From positions 17,113,601-17,177,600 of the forward strand of contig ML662449.1 in assembly GCA_007570785.1 (NCBI GenBank): DNA of 64,000 bases, written 5' to 3'. The translations under genes and the position numbers were made by a program. The notes beneath the pieces were generated by a model. The model was not told the origin of the DNA and searched no databases. It was given only the letters and a program-made list of their open reading frames with translations. How positions within the stretch are numbered: the first letter of the stretch is position 1; the number at the start of each line of letters is the position of its first letter. The DNA is from Antilocapra americana (Eukaryota > Chordata > Mammalia > Artiodactyla > Antilocapridae). Positions 46,606-58,728 of the stretch are shown here, piece by piece.

Positions 46606-47932
46606 AAAGGCAATGTCAAAGAATGATCAAACTACCACACAATTGCACTCATCTCACACACTAGTAAAGTAATGCTGAAAATTCTCCAAGTCAGGCTTCA
46701 GCAATATGTGAACCGTGAACTTCCAGATGTTCAAGTTGGTTTTAGAAAAGGCAGAGGAACCAGAGATCAGATTGCCAACATTCTCTGAATCATTGAGAAA
46801 GCAAGAGAGTTCCAGAAATACATCTATTTATGCATCATTGACTATGCCAAAGTCTTTGACTGTGTGGATCACAATAAACTGTGGAAAATTCTGAAAGAGA
46901 TGGGAATACCAGACCACCGGACCTGCTTCTTGAGAACCCTGTATGCAAGTCAGGAAGCAACAGTTAGAAATGGACATGGAACAACAGATTGGTTCCAAAT
47001 AGGAAAAGTAGTACGTGAAGGCTGTATATTGTCACCCTGCTTATTTAACTTGTATGCAGAGTATATCATGAGAAACGCTGGGCTGGAAGAAGCACAAGCT
47101 GGAATCAAGATTGCCAGGAGAAATGTCAATAACCTCATATATGCAGATGACACCACCCTTATGGAAAAAAGTGAAGAAGAACTAAAGGGCCTCTTGATGA
47201 AAGTGAGAGAGGAGAGTGAAAAAGCTGGCTTAAAGCTCACCATTCAGAAAACTAAGATCATGGCATCTGGTCCCATCTCTTCATCACAAATAAATGGGGA
47301 AACAGTGGAAACAGTGGCTGACTTTATTTTTCTGGGCTCCAAAATCACTGAAGATGGTGATTGCAGCCATGAAATTAAAAGATTCTTGCTCCTTGGAAGG
47401 AAAGTTATGACCAACCTAGACAACATATTAAAAAGCAGAGACATTACTTTGCCAACAAAGGTCTGTCTAGTCAAGGTTGTGGTTTTTCCAGGAGTCATGC
47501 ATGGATGTGAGAATTGGACTATAAAGAAAGCTGAGTGCAGAAGAATTGATGCTTTTGAACTGTGGTGTTGGAGAAGACTCTTGAGAGTCCCTTGGGCTTC
47601 AAGGAGATCCATCCAGTCCATCCTAAAGGAGATCAGTCCTGGGTGTTCATTGGAAGGTCTGATGTTGATGCTGAAACTCCAATACTTTGGCCACCTGATG
47701 CGAAGAGCTGACTCATTTGAAAAGACCCTGATGCTAGGAAAGGTTGAGGGCAGGAGAAGAAGGAGATGACAGAGGATGAGATGGTTGGATAGCATCACTG
47801 ACTCGATGGACATGGGTTTGGTGGACTCCAGGAGTTGGTGATGGACAGGGAGGCTTGGCGTGCTGTGGTTCATGGTGTCGCAAAGACTCGGACATGACTG
47901 AGGGACTGAACTGAACTGAACTGATTTGAATG
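46606..47932 (+). mobile_element. BovB LINE, 3' half of the inverted insertion
   Basis: Sense-strand BovB from within the RT N-terminal region to the 3' tail (repeated GAACTGAACTGAACT). With the inverted part it forms one insertion bracketed by the 8-bp direct repeat CCAATCAT (45524-45531 and 47933-47940). The target repeat reads continuously across it. Two Cys/Trp codons are changed to TGA before 46864. Confidence 0.9.
46864..47769 (+). pseudogene. BovB reverse transcriptase, longest surviving frame
   Basis: A 301-codon frame covers the RT palm and thumb and the C-terminal region of BovB. The active-site box YADD is intact at residues 93-96 (47140-47151), the only unaltered one in the window. 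The fingers region and endonuclease are not in frame: upstream stops lie at about 46640 and 46786, and a CGA-to-TGA type change ends the frame at 47769. The endonuclease half is inverted and mutated. It cannot form an active RTE protein and is better read as a retroelement relic than as a gene. Confidence 0.85.
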
Positions 47933-47940
47933 CCAATCAT

Positions 47941-48040
47941 GAGGGCTCCATCCTGATGACCTAGTTACCTCTCAAAGACCCCCCACTTCATAAAACCATA
48001 ACATTGGGAGTGAAGGTTTTACCTTTATTCATTTTGAAGA
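47941..48040 (-). mobile_element. Ancient MaLR/L1-3'UTR-like repeat, right part
   Basis: GAGGGCTCCATCCTGATGAC and the following CATAACATTGGGAGTGAAGG continue the repeat interrupted at 45531. Confidence 0.6.
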
Positions 48041-49536
48041 AGATATAAACATCTAGTCTATACCATAAACAGACACAGGAAGAATTGAAATTGCAGGTGG
48101 TACAAATTCAAGGTGTAGAGTTAAGTCTCTGGAATTCTACCTTGATGTTCTTTCCTTTAAACTGTGGAGCCTCTGAAGACAGATGAGCAAAATAGTTCAA
48201 GCAAAAACCCCAAATCAACTTGTGAGCCTTAACAATCCTATTTATCATGTAATAATAATTATGTTTACTAGAGAGCTGTCAAACTCCACTTAAATTCATT
48301 CAGGTGTAGGCACAATGTTTTCCTGCCCTATGAGCTGAGAGGTGAGTAAGCTCTCCATGTATATTCTTCTCTTTTAGTGATGTACTGTCAGGTAGTGTTC
48401 CTTCCTGACACATTGAAAATGAAGATTGAAATAAATGGGGTACAATCACTCCAGAAGAAAAGCAATATTCCTGCTGTTTTTCCCCCTATGGATAATTCCT
48501 TTCAAGGATCAGATATAGCTTCTCCAGGATGAGTAGAAATGCAGCTACAGTACAGGTTTTAAAAGGAGCTTTGCATCAGCCAGATTCCATAATTAATTAA
48601 CTGAATAGGGTAACTTACTCTTCTTAACAAGATATCCTATAATCAACCCACATTTTTTCTAGCCACAGCTATGATTTAACTAGACATTCTGATTAATAAT
48701 TACTATAAATTCACTCAGATATTCACTGTCAGATGTTGTCTGCCCATATTCTTATGATCAATTCTGACTTAACTATGTTATTCTGTTTTAGCTTCAATTT
48801 CACTGTTATGCTTGAAGAATTTTCTTCTGGTACAACACCCATGATTTTATTTCATATATATTCAGCTTCACAGAACAAGTGTCTTCTAGAGTTCACTTGA
48901 TTATCTGCTAAATCATAGCCATTTATGATACTGTCTGTTGATCTTCTGATTTATTGGCTGCGCATTGCTATTTGAAATAAAATAATGTGCATACAGATAT
49001 TTCATTGATACATGTCTACACTCTTAACAAATTATCAATATTAATTGAATGTCTATTAGGTGCTCAGCATAGCACTCAGTATGAGCTACAAAAAACACTT
49101 CAAAGACATAAAAAGGCTAAGTTATCAAAATAACTACTTGAAACAACAGCAAAAGTAAATAATATATATTTAAGTGATAGTTAAGTGATACGGTAATAGT
49201 ATATTTTACCCCTGTATTGAACAGTAGCAGACATTGTCCCTCTCTCATTACCTTACAACCACACTAGGAATGTAATAATCTACAAAACCATAGTAGCATT
49301 GGAGTATGATGTCTGCTTTTTGAGAAATAACCTTTCAACTTCTGTAATTATTATGTTTGAGAGTGTATGTCAAACAATCAGTACAAATACCTCTAGAAAA
49401 GCTTTCTCTAAGAGCAGTATTCTTTATGATCTCAAGCCTGCAATTTTGCTAGGTCACATAAACATAATTTCGATTAAAATTTGGATGCATTTGGGGAGCA
49501 AACGTTCTCTAACATAAATATGCATTTTTATCATGG
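48041..49536. other. Unassigned AT-rich sequence
   Basis: About 1.5 kb. A weak MIR- or L2-like piece (GTCTATTAGGTGCTCAGCAT) is at 49049-49068. No gene recognised. Confidence 0.4.
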
Positions 49537-49762
49537 AAACAATGTCACGGTGGTGGTGGTAGTTTAGTCACTGTCATGTCCGACTTTTTGCAACCCCATG
49601 AACTCTAGCCTGCCAAGCTCCTCTGTCCGTGGGGTTCTCCAGGCAAGAATATTGGAGTGAGTGGCCATTTCCTCCTCCAGGGATCTTCCTGACCCAGAAA
49701 TTGAACACTTGACAGGCAGATTCTTTACCACTGAGCCACTGGGGAAGCTCAAAACAATGTCA
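49537..49762 (-). mobile_element. Bov-tA SINE, minus strand, perfect 11-bp target duplication
   Basis: The element occupies about 49548-49751 and begins on the plus strand with a (GGT)n run grown from its tail. AAACAATGTCA flanks it at 49537-49547 and 49752-49762. Confidence 0.93.
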
Positions 49763-50107
49763 TATGATTTCTAAGTACAATGAATTTCATGGAAATGATG
49801 ATGATGATGATTAATGGTTATTTTACTTTTTATTTACATTTTTTTTTCTTTAGACATTATTCAAAGCCAGGCCACTTCTGTGGGCTTTACTTGGTATGTT
49901 TTGCTGGGCTAATTGGCTGATGTGTTTTCTAAATGATTGTGATGGCTTATAGTACTGATTTTTCAAAAATTTTCAGAAAATGTGCTTGTCACAATATATG
50001 CTGTGGAATTAACTACATATGGATTCCTGTTGGAGTCAATTCAAATGTTTCCCAAGTATTCCTTTAGCTTTGTCTGCAAATACTACCAGCGAGTTTTTGA
50101 CGTTTAT
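49763..50107. other. Unassigned sequence with a (GAT)n run
   Basis: A short (GAT)n run lies at 49796-49812. Nothing else recognised. Confidence 0.4.
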
Positions 50108-50562
50108 GTTATTGAGCCAAGGGGTGCCCACATATTAAATAAGCATTATTATGGGTGTTTCTGTGAGAGTGTTTAAAAATCAATGAATTGATACAAACAG
50201 ACAACCCTCCCTAATGTAGATGGTCCTCATCCAATCAGCTGAAGCTTCTAATAGAACACAAAGGTAGACTCTCTCCCAAGTAAGAGAGAATTCCTGCCTG
50301 ATTGCTTTCAAACTGGAATATTATTTTTTCCCCACCTTCTGACTTAAAATAAAACATTGGCTTTTACTGGGTCTTGAGACTGAAACAGCACCAAAAGCAT
50401 CAGCTGTTCAGGTGTTTCCAGCTTACCTGCTTATCCTGTAGATCTTAAAACTTATCAGCCTTCATAATCATGTGAGGTAATTCTTTGTTACAAATCAGCC
50501 TCTCTCTTTCTTCTGTTTCTGTTCTATCTGTCTGGAAAATTCTGACTAATACTTACTCTTTG
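50108..50562 (+). mobile_element. Ancient mammalian LTR-like repeat, plus strand
   Basis: The order GGGTGTTTCTGTGAGAGTGT (50152), CTCATCCAATCAGCTGAAGC (50226), AGCCTTCATAATCATGTGAG (50457) and a terminal TTCTGACTAATAC (50542-50554) matches an old, widespread mammalian repeat with an LTR-type end. I cannot name the exact family. Confidence 0.6.
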
Positions 50563-51991
50563 GCTCAACTCTGAAGGAAATTACATAGTGTTTTCAAAAA
50601 TACATTCTAACTAAACTCATCAAATATTATATTTAAGATAGTATTTTTTTTCTCAGTTGTCATTTAAAGCATATGAGTCTACTTGACATTATATAATTAT
50701 TTTATAATTGGTACTAGAGATAAAGTTCCAGTTCAAATCCTTTGCATAAATAAGGTGCAAAATTATATAGAATGTGTTGATCTCCCCCTGCTTTTACCTA
50801 GTTATATTACAGAGAGAACTTTCAAATGTGCTAAACTTTAGGAGGGTGTATTTATTTTAAAGTTCTTTGTAAAATATCAGAATTGTTTTTGAAAAAGTCA
50901 TTTATTTCTTTCAGTTTCTATGTAACACAAGTATATTTAATTAAAAACGCATTTTCCCAGAAGTAAGCTGTTTACTTTTAAGATACCTAGGGTATAATAA
51001 AGATACTTTTGTATCCCTCAAATAAGAATGCATAGCCATATGCCATAGGATCACAGTACAACTTTCATCAGCAATCACATCTCTCAGTCTTTAAATGTCA
51101 AATTAAACTGGCATTTAAGAAAATTGCTTCAGGGTATATATCACATGTCTTCTAAATACTAGTTGGTATTTTTAGCCATTATTTCATTACCATGAAATTG
51201 AGTACTAGTGTCCAATTAGACATTAATTACCAGTCTAAATATGGTTAATGTTCTAACCAGGATGTCACTAGGCATTTTTATTTTACTAAATTAAATGCAA
51301 TGAAATTTAGCTTTGTAGATTTCACAATTCAAATACACTTTTAATTATAAAGGTGTATTTGAATGGAAGAGAACAAATGTTCTCTAACCTTAAAATTCTG
51401 GTGAAATTAAACATGATATTTAGTGGAATCACCCCAGGAGCTCAGAGGGGTGCTGGCCCACTAGATATCCTACAGGAAATCTCCCACTCATCACTCTGAA
51501 ACCTCCCCATGTTCAACAGAGCCACTGCTTCAACAACTTCAGCAGCAGAGTACTAAATGTTGCAAATGTCTTTCTTTTATTAAGCAAAGTATCCCCACTG
51601 TAATGTCAGTTTTTTATTTCTGCCATTTGAAGCAGAGTGGAATGAATTTATTACTCTTCAAATATTTGATTCTGAGTACTCTATTTTCCCCCTGCTTTAT
51701 GTTTTCTGGGTTATCTGGATATTTGGCAGAACACTATCATCATTTTTGTTGCTCTTTTAACAATCAGCATCCTTCTTAAAATGGGGGCCTCTGATATGGG
51801 AATGGAATCACCCAAAGTCCTTTCAATTCACATCCTTCTTTATCATAAAAACCATATCCTCAAAACATCTATCAGAAATACCTCTAAAGGCAAAGCAAGA
51901 GATATGTTTTTGACATACTTTTATACCATAATATCATTTTAAGAATTCTAATTGTTTTAAGGCCCTTTAACTTGTGAGCAACAAAAATGAT
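50563..51991. other. Unassigned AT-rich sequence
   Basis: About 1.4 kb without an assignable gene or repeat. Confidence 0.4.
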
Positions 51992-52446
51992 ATGTATAGT
52001 CAAAGCTATGGTTTTTCCAGTAATCATGGACAGATGTGAGAATTGGACCATAAAGAAAGCCAATCACTGAAGAATTGATGTTTTCAAACTGTGATGCTGG
52101 AGAAGATGCTTGAGAGTCCCTGATACTGCAAGGAGATCAAACCAGTCAATTCTAAAAGAAATCAGTCCTAACTATTCATTGGAAGGACTGTTGCTAAAGC
52201 TGAAGCTCCAGTAATTGGCCATGAGATGTGAAAAGCTGACTCACTGGAAAAGTCCCTGATGCTGGTAAAATTGAAGGCAAAAGGAGAAGGGGCTGGCAGA
52301 AGATGCGACGGTTAGATGGCATCAGTGGCTCAATGGACATGAATTTGAGTAAACTCTGAGAGACTGTGGAGGACAGAGGAGCCTGGTATGCTACAGTCCA
52401 TAGGGTCACAAAAAATAGGACATGACTTGCTGACAGAACAACAAGC
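51992..52446 (+). mobile_element. BovB LINE 3' fragment, plus strand
   Basis: 5'-truncated. It starts at AGTCAAAGCTATGGTTTTTC and runs to the 3' tail (GACTTGCTGACAGAACAACA). It is more diverged than the copies at 46.6 and 57.5 kb and has no long frame. Confidence 0.9.
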
Positions 52447-53609
52447 AAGGTACTTCAAATATATTTTTCTCTTACATTTCTGCTTGTACAGATTAAAACA
52501 ATGAAGTAAATACTTAAAACAAATAGGAAATTGCAAGTATCAAAGCAATAACAGTAACTCTTCTATTGAGTCTATAGGCAAATTGTCCTGGAAACTTAAC
52601 TTCTCTTATCTCTTCCTTATCCAAATTTCTTTGATTTAAATATATTGTTTTCTTGACACAAACAAGTTAACATGAAAATATTTTTTACCTTAAAGATTTT
52701 TATTGTTAGTTCTTACTAATGCTTCTTCTCATATAAAACATACACTAATATATTTTTTCAAGATATTTCACAGACAGTATAGCTGTAGAGAATCTGTGTA
52801 TGTGAAAATGTCTCTCAAATCTTAAATAAAGTTTTGTGGAATGTGGCATCACTTGAACATAAGCAATTTGGATGAAAAATAAAAATATCAGACTCATGAA
52901 AATGCCTGTTAATTTAAAAGAATGGGAACCATCAAAAGTATCAGATCAAGATTCCCTGACATGAAAGGAACTTACAAAAAGAAACAAGTAAATTTAAGTC
53001 TCCTATTTATTTTAAAGGATGATTCTTGGGGTTGAAGGTCATTGCAGCTACAAAGCATAATGACTCAGAAGTCAGGAGAGATTTCTCTGTTGTAAAAACA
53101 CAAATTAAAATTCAAAAATAAATTTGTGATAATGAATGGTGTAAAATTTATAATAGAAAACAAAAAAATAAACTCAGTGAGTAAAGAGATGCATACAAAG
53201 TATCTAATGGAAATAGACTAAGGAGATAAGAAATTCAATAAATAAATGTTACACATTTGAGAAAGAAATATAAAGAAGTAAAGAGACAAATATTGATAGC
53301 AATAATTGGAGAATCATTTTTCTAATCTGAAGAAAACAGTCATTACTATAAGTCAAACTCATTAGTAGAGGCTCTTATGAAATATTTTTACTGACTTATT
53401 TTCATATCAAGATTAACAAAATAAATCCTACAAATGCCAAGAATAAACAAAAAAGGAATTAAAGAAAACAAAACAACAACTGAGCAAAACATTTCATGGC
53501 AAAGTCAAGGGGAAGAAATCAGTCTGGAGCACAGCTCTAAGATTCTGAGAGAAAAAATAAGTAAAAAAAGAAAAGAAAAAAACGATTATAAAGTAAAAAG
53601 TCTCCATTC
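52447..53609. other. Unassigned AT-rich sequence
   Basis: No recognised repeat. An A-rich stretch lies at 53554-53596. Confidence 0.4.
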
Positions 53610-54290
53610 TGTCATGGACCCTAGTGATGGCTTGAAAAGAATTACGAGACACAGAGTACCACAGAAATGAGTGAGTTCATTAACAACAAAGAGCAGAGAT
53701 AATGTGGATGCTGCAAGCACAGCGGGCCAACCTCCTGACAGGACAGGGAAAGCTGATGCTTTTTGTGGGTTAGTAGCCAATTTTTGTAGCCTGAAGACAG
53801 AAAATTGCTGCTAGAAATTCCTTCTGGAAAGGTGACATAAATTGATTAGTTCAGGAGCTATAGAGTGAGTACAAGGGTGAATGTTTTTGCCTAATATGCC
53901 ATCAAGGAGCTGACCGTAAGGATGGGGGCGGGGGTGGCTCTTGGCCATGGTTACAGCGGGGCTCAGTCAATTCCAGAGATGGCCTTGGTGCAGGGCTCTG
54001 TATGTGTGGCACTGGTACAATACCTCTTACCTGCGACCTTGGTAAAGGGTTTCATTGATTTAACCATATGTAGAAACTGCAGGAAAACAGATTACTTATA
54101 TATCCTCCCCTCCCAGTTCTCAGAAATATTCTTCAGAGCTTATTGTTGTAACCTGCATTCTATGAGTGATCTAAGGACTCTGTCTAGTCGGAAATTCTCC
54201 ACTCTCCCTTTCACTCATAACATTTCCCATGAAGCATCCATTGTAACGTGTCTGCCCTGTCCTGCTTTAGTAAGTTGAACTGTATCCTAA
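53610..54290 (-). mobile_element. ERV-type LTR, minus strand, probably solo
   Basis: About 680 bp, less AT-rich than the flanks, recognised as a repeated ruminant ERV LTR in antisense (GGCCAACCTCCTGACAGGAC near 53726, ATGGCCTTGGTGCAGGGCTC near 53979). No proviral genes flank it. The ends are not resolved. Confidence 0.55.
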
Positions 54291-54533
54291 GGAAAATGTC
54301 CTCTTTCTAATTCTAGAAGTTACTGGATGATGTTTTTTCTCAAAAAGTTCTTCCTTGGATGCTATATATACATTTTCTATTTTCTATGACTTTTTAAAAG
54401 TTGTTGGGGAAGACCTGTAATGCTTAGGAATAGTTTTTGCCTCTTGAATCTCTCTCACTCCTCCCAAATCCACCACAAATAAACATAAAATTTGTGCTTT
54501 TGGTTTTTGTTTTGTTTTGCTTTGTCTTACTAT

Positions 54534-54687
54534 GTAATTGTAGCTGCTGCTGCTGCTAAGTCGCGTCAGTTGTGTCCTACTCTGTGTGACCCCATAGACA
54601 GCCGCCCACCAGGCTTCCCCGTCCATGGGATTTTCCAGGCAAGAGTACTGGAGTGGGTTGTCATTGCCTTCTCCAGTAATTGTAGCT
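54534..54687 (-). mobile_element. Bov-A monomer, minus strand, perfect 12-bp target duplication
   Basis: A single Bov-A unit (54546-54675) starts on the plus strand with (GCT)n (the complement of the AGC tail) and ends at GCCTTCTCCA. GTAATTGTAGCT flanks it at 54534-54545 and 54676-54687. There is no tRNA-like head and no second unit. Confidence 0.93.
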
Positions 54688-55320
54688 ACAAGAGAAATTC
54701 TCTACCTATCCACTGTACCAATACTCTGAAATCAGCCCTTTCTTTTCAGACATTTTATAAAGTTGCCACTATTGTGGGAGTAACTAATTCTATACTCTCC
54801 AGTAGAATTATTTTCTCAATTTAGCTTCTGACAATTGGAAAAATGACTGCAGCATCCACATGCAAATGGATGGAGACTAAATTCTGCAAGGAGTATGAAA
54901 GTGAGGCATAAGATTACAGTATGGACTCACTAGAGTCAGGTCAAAAAAAATCCATAAGCTCGCTTGCCAGGTTAATGCCAGCTTCTGTTCCCTTCCCAGC
55001 AAGACTGTGGAAGTTAGCTTCTGAATCAGTAACAGGAAAAGAGTCCCTTACAGAGGGCTGGCCAGATCAATAAGAGCAGGAGAGACTGCATGAACTGTTT
55101 CAAGAATGAAACATCCATTCTTCTTTCATCTGTGCTGAGTAAATCCATATCCAAAGGGCAATAGTCCATTTGAATTTTAACAAAAGAATATTTACCAAAT
55201 GTATATTTTAATGTATCTACCTTTTTATTACTGCATCTCCTTATAATATGCATCAGTCACTTTAGAAATACTTTTAAATACTGGGTGGCAGTGGGAGGAG
55301 GAAGGCCCAAGAGGGAGGAG
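54688..55320. other. Unassigned sequence
   Basis: No gene or repeat recognised. The 75-codon minus-strand frame at 55026-55253 has no resemblance to a known family. Confidence 0.35.
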
Positions 55321-55342
55321 ATATATATATACATCTGTATTT

Positions 55343-55553
55343 ATGGGCTTCCCTGGTGACACACATGGTAAAGAATCTGCCTGCAAGCGTGAGGCCCTGG
55401 TTTGATCCCTAGGTCAAGAAAATCCCTTGCAGAAGAGAATGACTGCCCACTCCAGTATTTTTGCCTGGAGAAATCCATGGACAGAAGAACTTGGTGGGCT
55501 ACAGTCCATGGGTTTCTAAAGAGTTGGGCACGACTAAGCAACTAACACCTTCA
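55343..55553 (+). mobile_element. Bov-tA SINE, plus strand
   Basis: Complete head (ATGGGCTTCCCTGGTGACAC) and Bov-A body, ending at CAACTAACACCTTCAC. (TA)n runs lie on both sides (55320-55331 and 55556-55566), so it may have inserted into a TA microsatellite. Confidence 0.9.
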
Positions 55554-55596
55554 CTATATATATATACACACACACACATATATGCATATATATACC
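55554..55596. repeat. (TA)n(CA)n compound microsatellite
   Basis: (TA)n at 55556-55566, (CA)n at 55567-55578, then mixed TATATG and TATATA units between two Bov-tA copies. Confidence 0.85.
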
Positions 55597-55765
55597 TGTT
55601 GGTGGCACGGTGGTAAAGAATCTGCCTGCCAATACAGGAGCCACAAGAGACGCAAGTTTGACCCATGGGTCAAGAAGCTCCCCTGGAGTAGGAATGGCAA
55701 CTCACTCCAGTCCAAAAGAATCATATATGACTGAGTGATGGAACACATGCACGCACACATAGCTG
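55597..55765 (+). mobile_element. Bov-tA SINE with shortened body, plus strand
   Basis: The head is clear (GTGGTAAAGAATCTGCCTGC). The Bov-A body has an internal deletion after CTCACTCCAGTCC and ends in a CACGCACACA tail. Confidence 0.8.
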
Positions 55766-56311
55766 ACTTACTAAATTGTTCAGCAGAAACTAACACAACA
55801 TGGTAAAACAATTTTAACGCAATAAAAATAATATAATTGTCATTATAGATACAGTAACAAGGAAAATCTGGATGCACAAAATAATAATGACAATATGATA
55901 TGAAAATGTCTTAAATATGAGAAGTCTACCAAAGAACCCTACTTTTCTTCTGCCTTACCACATTCTGCTCCTTCTCTTCTAACATCTGCACTCCAGGTCC
56001 TGGTGAAACATCTAGAAGTGGTCTAACAATTCCATTACTGACAGTTATTTCTAGATGTATTTCTTTCCTATGATTTTTTAAAGAAATGAGCATTTATAAG
56101 ATGTGTGACTTTTTCAATTCTTCTATATCATATGTTCTTAACAGTTTTATATAGAGGAGACTGACATTTGGCAGAAGTAATTTTCTTTCTAAAGTTGAGA
56201 GCCATTTTTCTGTCTTTTTTTTCCTTCAGATTATATGCACAAGCCTTCTATAAATAGACAGTAAATCTATACATGGCACAAAGGTTGATGGGCCCTGACT
56301 GGTGTTCTGTC

Positions 56312-56346
<35 letters not shown>

Positions 56347-56699
56347 TATATATATTTATATATTTATTTATTCCAAAGTCAAGATCTGGTGAAATGAAGA
56401 CCATGGCCACTCCCTTAGCCCACAAAATGAGGTCACGGGCTTGAGAGTTCGGTCTTCAGGTACCCTAGGAAGGGGCATTGTCACCTTGGAGAACCTCACC
56501 TGGTGGCCAGACCAGGCTATGGAAGGGCTCCAGAGATCTGGGCTGTGTTCTCCTGCTCTACCACTTCCAGCTGAAAGTTTACTTTGTTTTTTAAGCTTCC
56601 AAAATATCTCAGCTAAATGCAGAAATAAAATTCACAATAATTATATAGGGTTTAAGATGAATGAAGATATTAAATATCAAAATAATATAGAATATAAAG
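55766..56699. other. Unassigned sequence with a compound microsatellite
   Basis: A (TA)n(CA)n(TA)n tract lies at 56313-56370. The stretch 56390-56580 is less AT-rich but matches no gene or repeat I know. Confidence 0.45.
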
Positions 56700-57360
56700 A
56701 TAAAATATGTATACCAAAATGAGATCTCATAACTTTCAGATTGGGAGAAATTGACAATACCAATTATTGACAAGAAGAGAGAAAGAACTTTAATACTCTA
56801 TTGTAGGAAGTGTGAATTGCCACACTCACTTTGGAAAGTACTTTGCAAACTTCAACTAAAGTTAAAAATGCATGTGCTTTATGACTAGATATTCCACTTT
56901 GGTATTTGTTCCTTATGTAAATTATTTACACATTTGAATAAAAAGCTACACAAAGATGGTCAGAACAATCTCTGCTAAACTAACAAACTAGAGATAATCT
57001 CAATACAAACCAATATTTGAATGCATAAATAAATTGTGGTATTTTTACACAATGGAAAGCTGAACAGAAATGCAATTAATAAATTAGAACTATCTATAAA
57101 AACCTGGATAGATCTCAAAAACATAATCATGAGTGAATATAAAAATTGCAAAATTATATCTTTAAGTCCATGTTAATAACAGATAAATCAATACCAATAT
57201 ATACAACAGCTTATTCTGGCTAAAGTGTAGAGAAATTATGGACAATAAAGAGGCAGTAAATATTGTGAATTATGAAAGAACCATGACTGCACTGGAGAGA
57301 AGAGAGATTTCAAAAAGAATTCAAAGAAACATGTGCCTCTTTGTAATGTTATTTCTTTAA
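56700..57360 (+). mobile_element. L1 LINE 3' end, plus strand, old
   Basis: The sense text follows the L1 ORF2 C-terminus and start of the 3' UTR: ATTGACAAGAAGAGAGAAAG (56766), CACTTTGGAAAGTACTTTGC (56827), ACACAATGGAAAGCTGAACA (57048) and GGATAGATCTCAAAAACATA (57106). It is highly diverged with no usable frame. Confidence 0.8.
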
Positions 57361-57509
57361 AAAAGGTCTGAAAAAAATATGGGGAAGATAGTTAAATCTG
57401 TGTGATATTTGTTGGGTATATATTATTCTCCAGTGTAATTTTTGTACCCTTGATATTATCCAGTAACACAAAAAGACATATTTTGAAATAATGACAATTA
57501 ACTGAGTTT

Positions 57510-58518
57510 CTCTGATAGAATAGTTGTGAAAAGAAGAACAATAGGCAAAGGAGAAAAGGAAAGATATATCCATTTGAAAGCAGAGTTCTAAAGAATAGCA
57601 AAAAAAAAAAAAAGGATAAGAAAACCTTCCTCAGTGATTAATGCAAAGAAATAGGGGAAAATAATATAATGGAAAAGACTAGAGATCTCTTCAAAAAAAT
57701 TAGAGATACCAAGAGAACATTTCATGCAAAGATGGGGACAATAAAGGACAAAAATGGTATGGACCTAACAGAAGCATAAGATATTAAGAAGAGGTAGCAA
57801 GAACACACAGAAGAACTAAATAAAAAAAGATCTTCATGACCCAGATAATCATGATGGTGTGATCACTCACCTAGAGGCAGACATCCTAGAATGTGAAATC
57901 AAGTCTGCCTCAGGAAGCATCACTATGAACAAAGCTAGTGGAGGTGGTAGAATTCCAGTTGAGCTATTTCAAATCCTTATAGATGATGCTGTGAAAGTGC
58001 TGCACTCAATATGCCAGCAAATTTGGGAAACTCAGCAGTGGCCACAGGACTGGAAAAGGTCAGTTTTCAGTCCAATCCCAAAGAAAAACAATGTCAAAGA
58101 ATGCTCAAACTACCACACAAATTCACTCATCTCACATGCTAGTAAAGCAATTCTCAAAATTCTTCAAGTCAAGCTTCAACAGTATGTGAACTATGATATT
58201 CTAGATATTTAAGCTGGATTTAGAAAAGGCAGAGGAACCAGAGATCAAATTGACAACATCTGTTGGATCATCAAGAAAGCAAGGGAGTTCCACAAAAACA
58301 TCTACTTCTGTTTTGTTGACTATGCCAAAGCCTTTGACTGTGTGAATCACCACAAATTGTGGAAAATTCTTAGAGAGGGGGCAGTACCAGACCACCTGAC
58401 CGGTCTTTTGAGAAATCTGTATGCAGGTCAGGAGCAACTATTAGAACCTGACATGGAACAGCAGAGTGTTTGCAAATTGGGAAAGGCTGTATATTGTCAC
58501 CTTGCTTATGTAACTTAT
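57510..58518 (+). mobile_element. BovB LINE, plus strand, first part
   Basis: 5'-truncated copy starting in the linker after the endonuclease. Frame 57859-58212 carries the N-terminal RT region and frame 58342-58545 the fingers/palm border. A Bov-tA splits the element inside the palm region. A 12-base A-run is at 57600-57613. Confidence 0.92.
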
Positions 58519-58728
58519 GGGCTTTCCTTGTGGCTCAGCTGGTAAAGAATCTGCCTGCAATGTGGGAGACCTGGTTTTGATTACTGGGTTGGGAACTTCC
58601 CCTGGAGAAGGGAAAGGCTACCCTCTCTGGTACTCTGGCCTAGAGAATTCCATGGACTGCATAGTCCATGGCATCACAAAGAGTTGGACAAAACTGAGCA
58701 ACTTTCACTTTCCACTTTCACTTATTTA
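58519..58728 (+). mobile_element. Bov-tA SINE inserted in BovB
   Basis: A complete plus-strand Bov-tA (GGCTTTCCTTGTGGCTCAGC to TTTCCACTTTCA). The host text CTTATGTAACTTAT on the left recurs as CTTATTTAGCTTAT on the right, a 14-bp target duplication with two differences. Confidence 0.92.

Noticed and set aside
46864..47769. 301-codon open frame as a functional gene
   Set aside because: It is part of a 5'-inverted BovB with upstream stops and an endonuclease half in the other orientation, so it is a relic even though YADD is intact.
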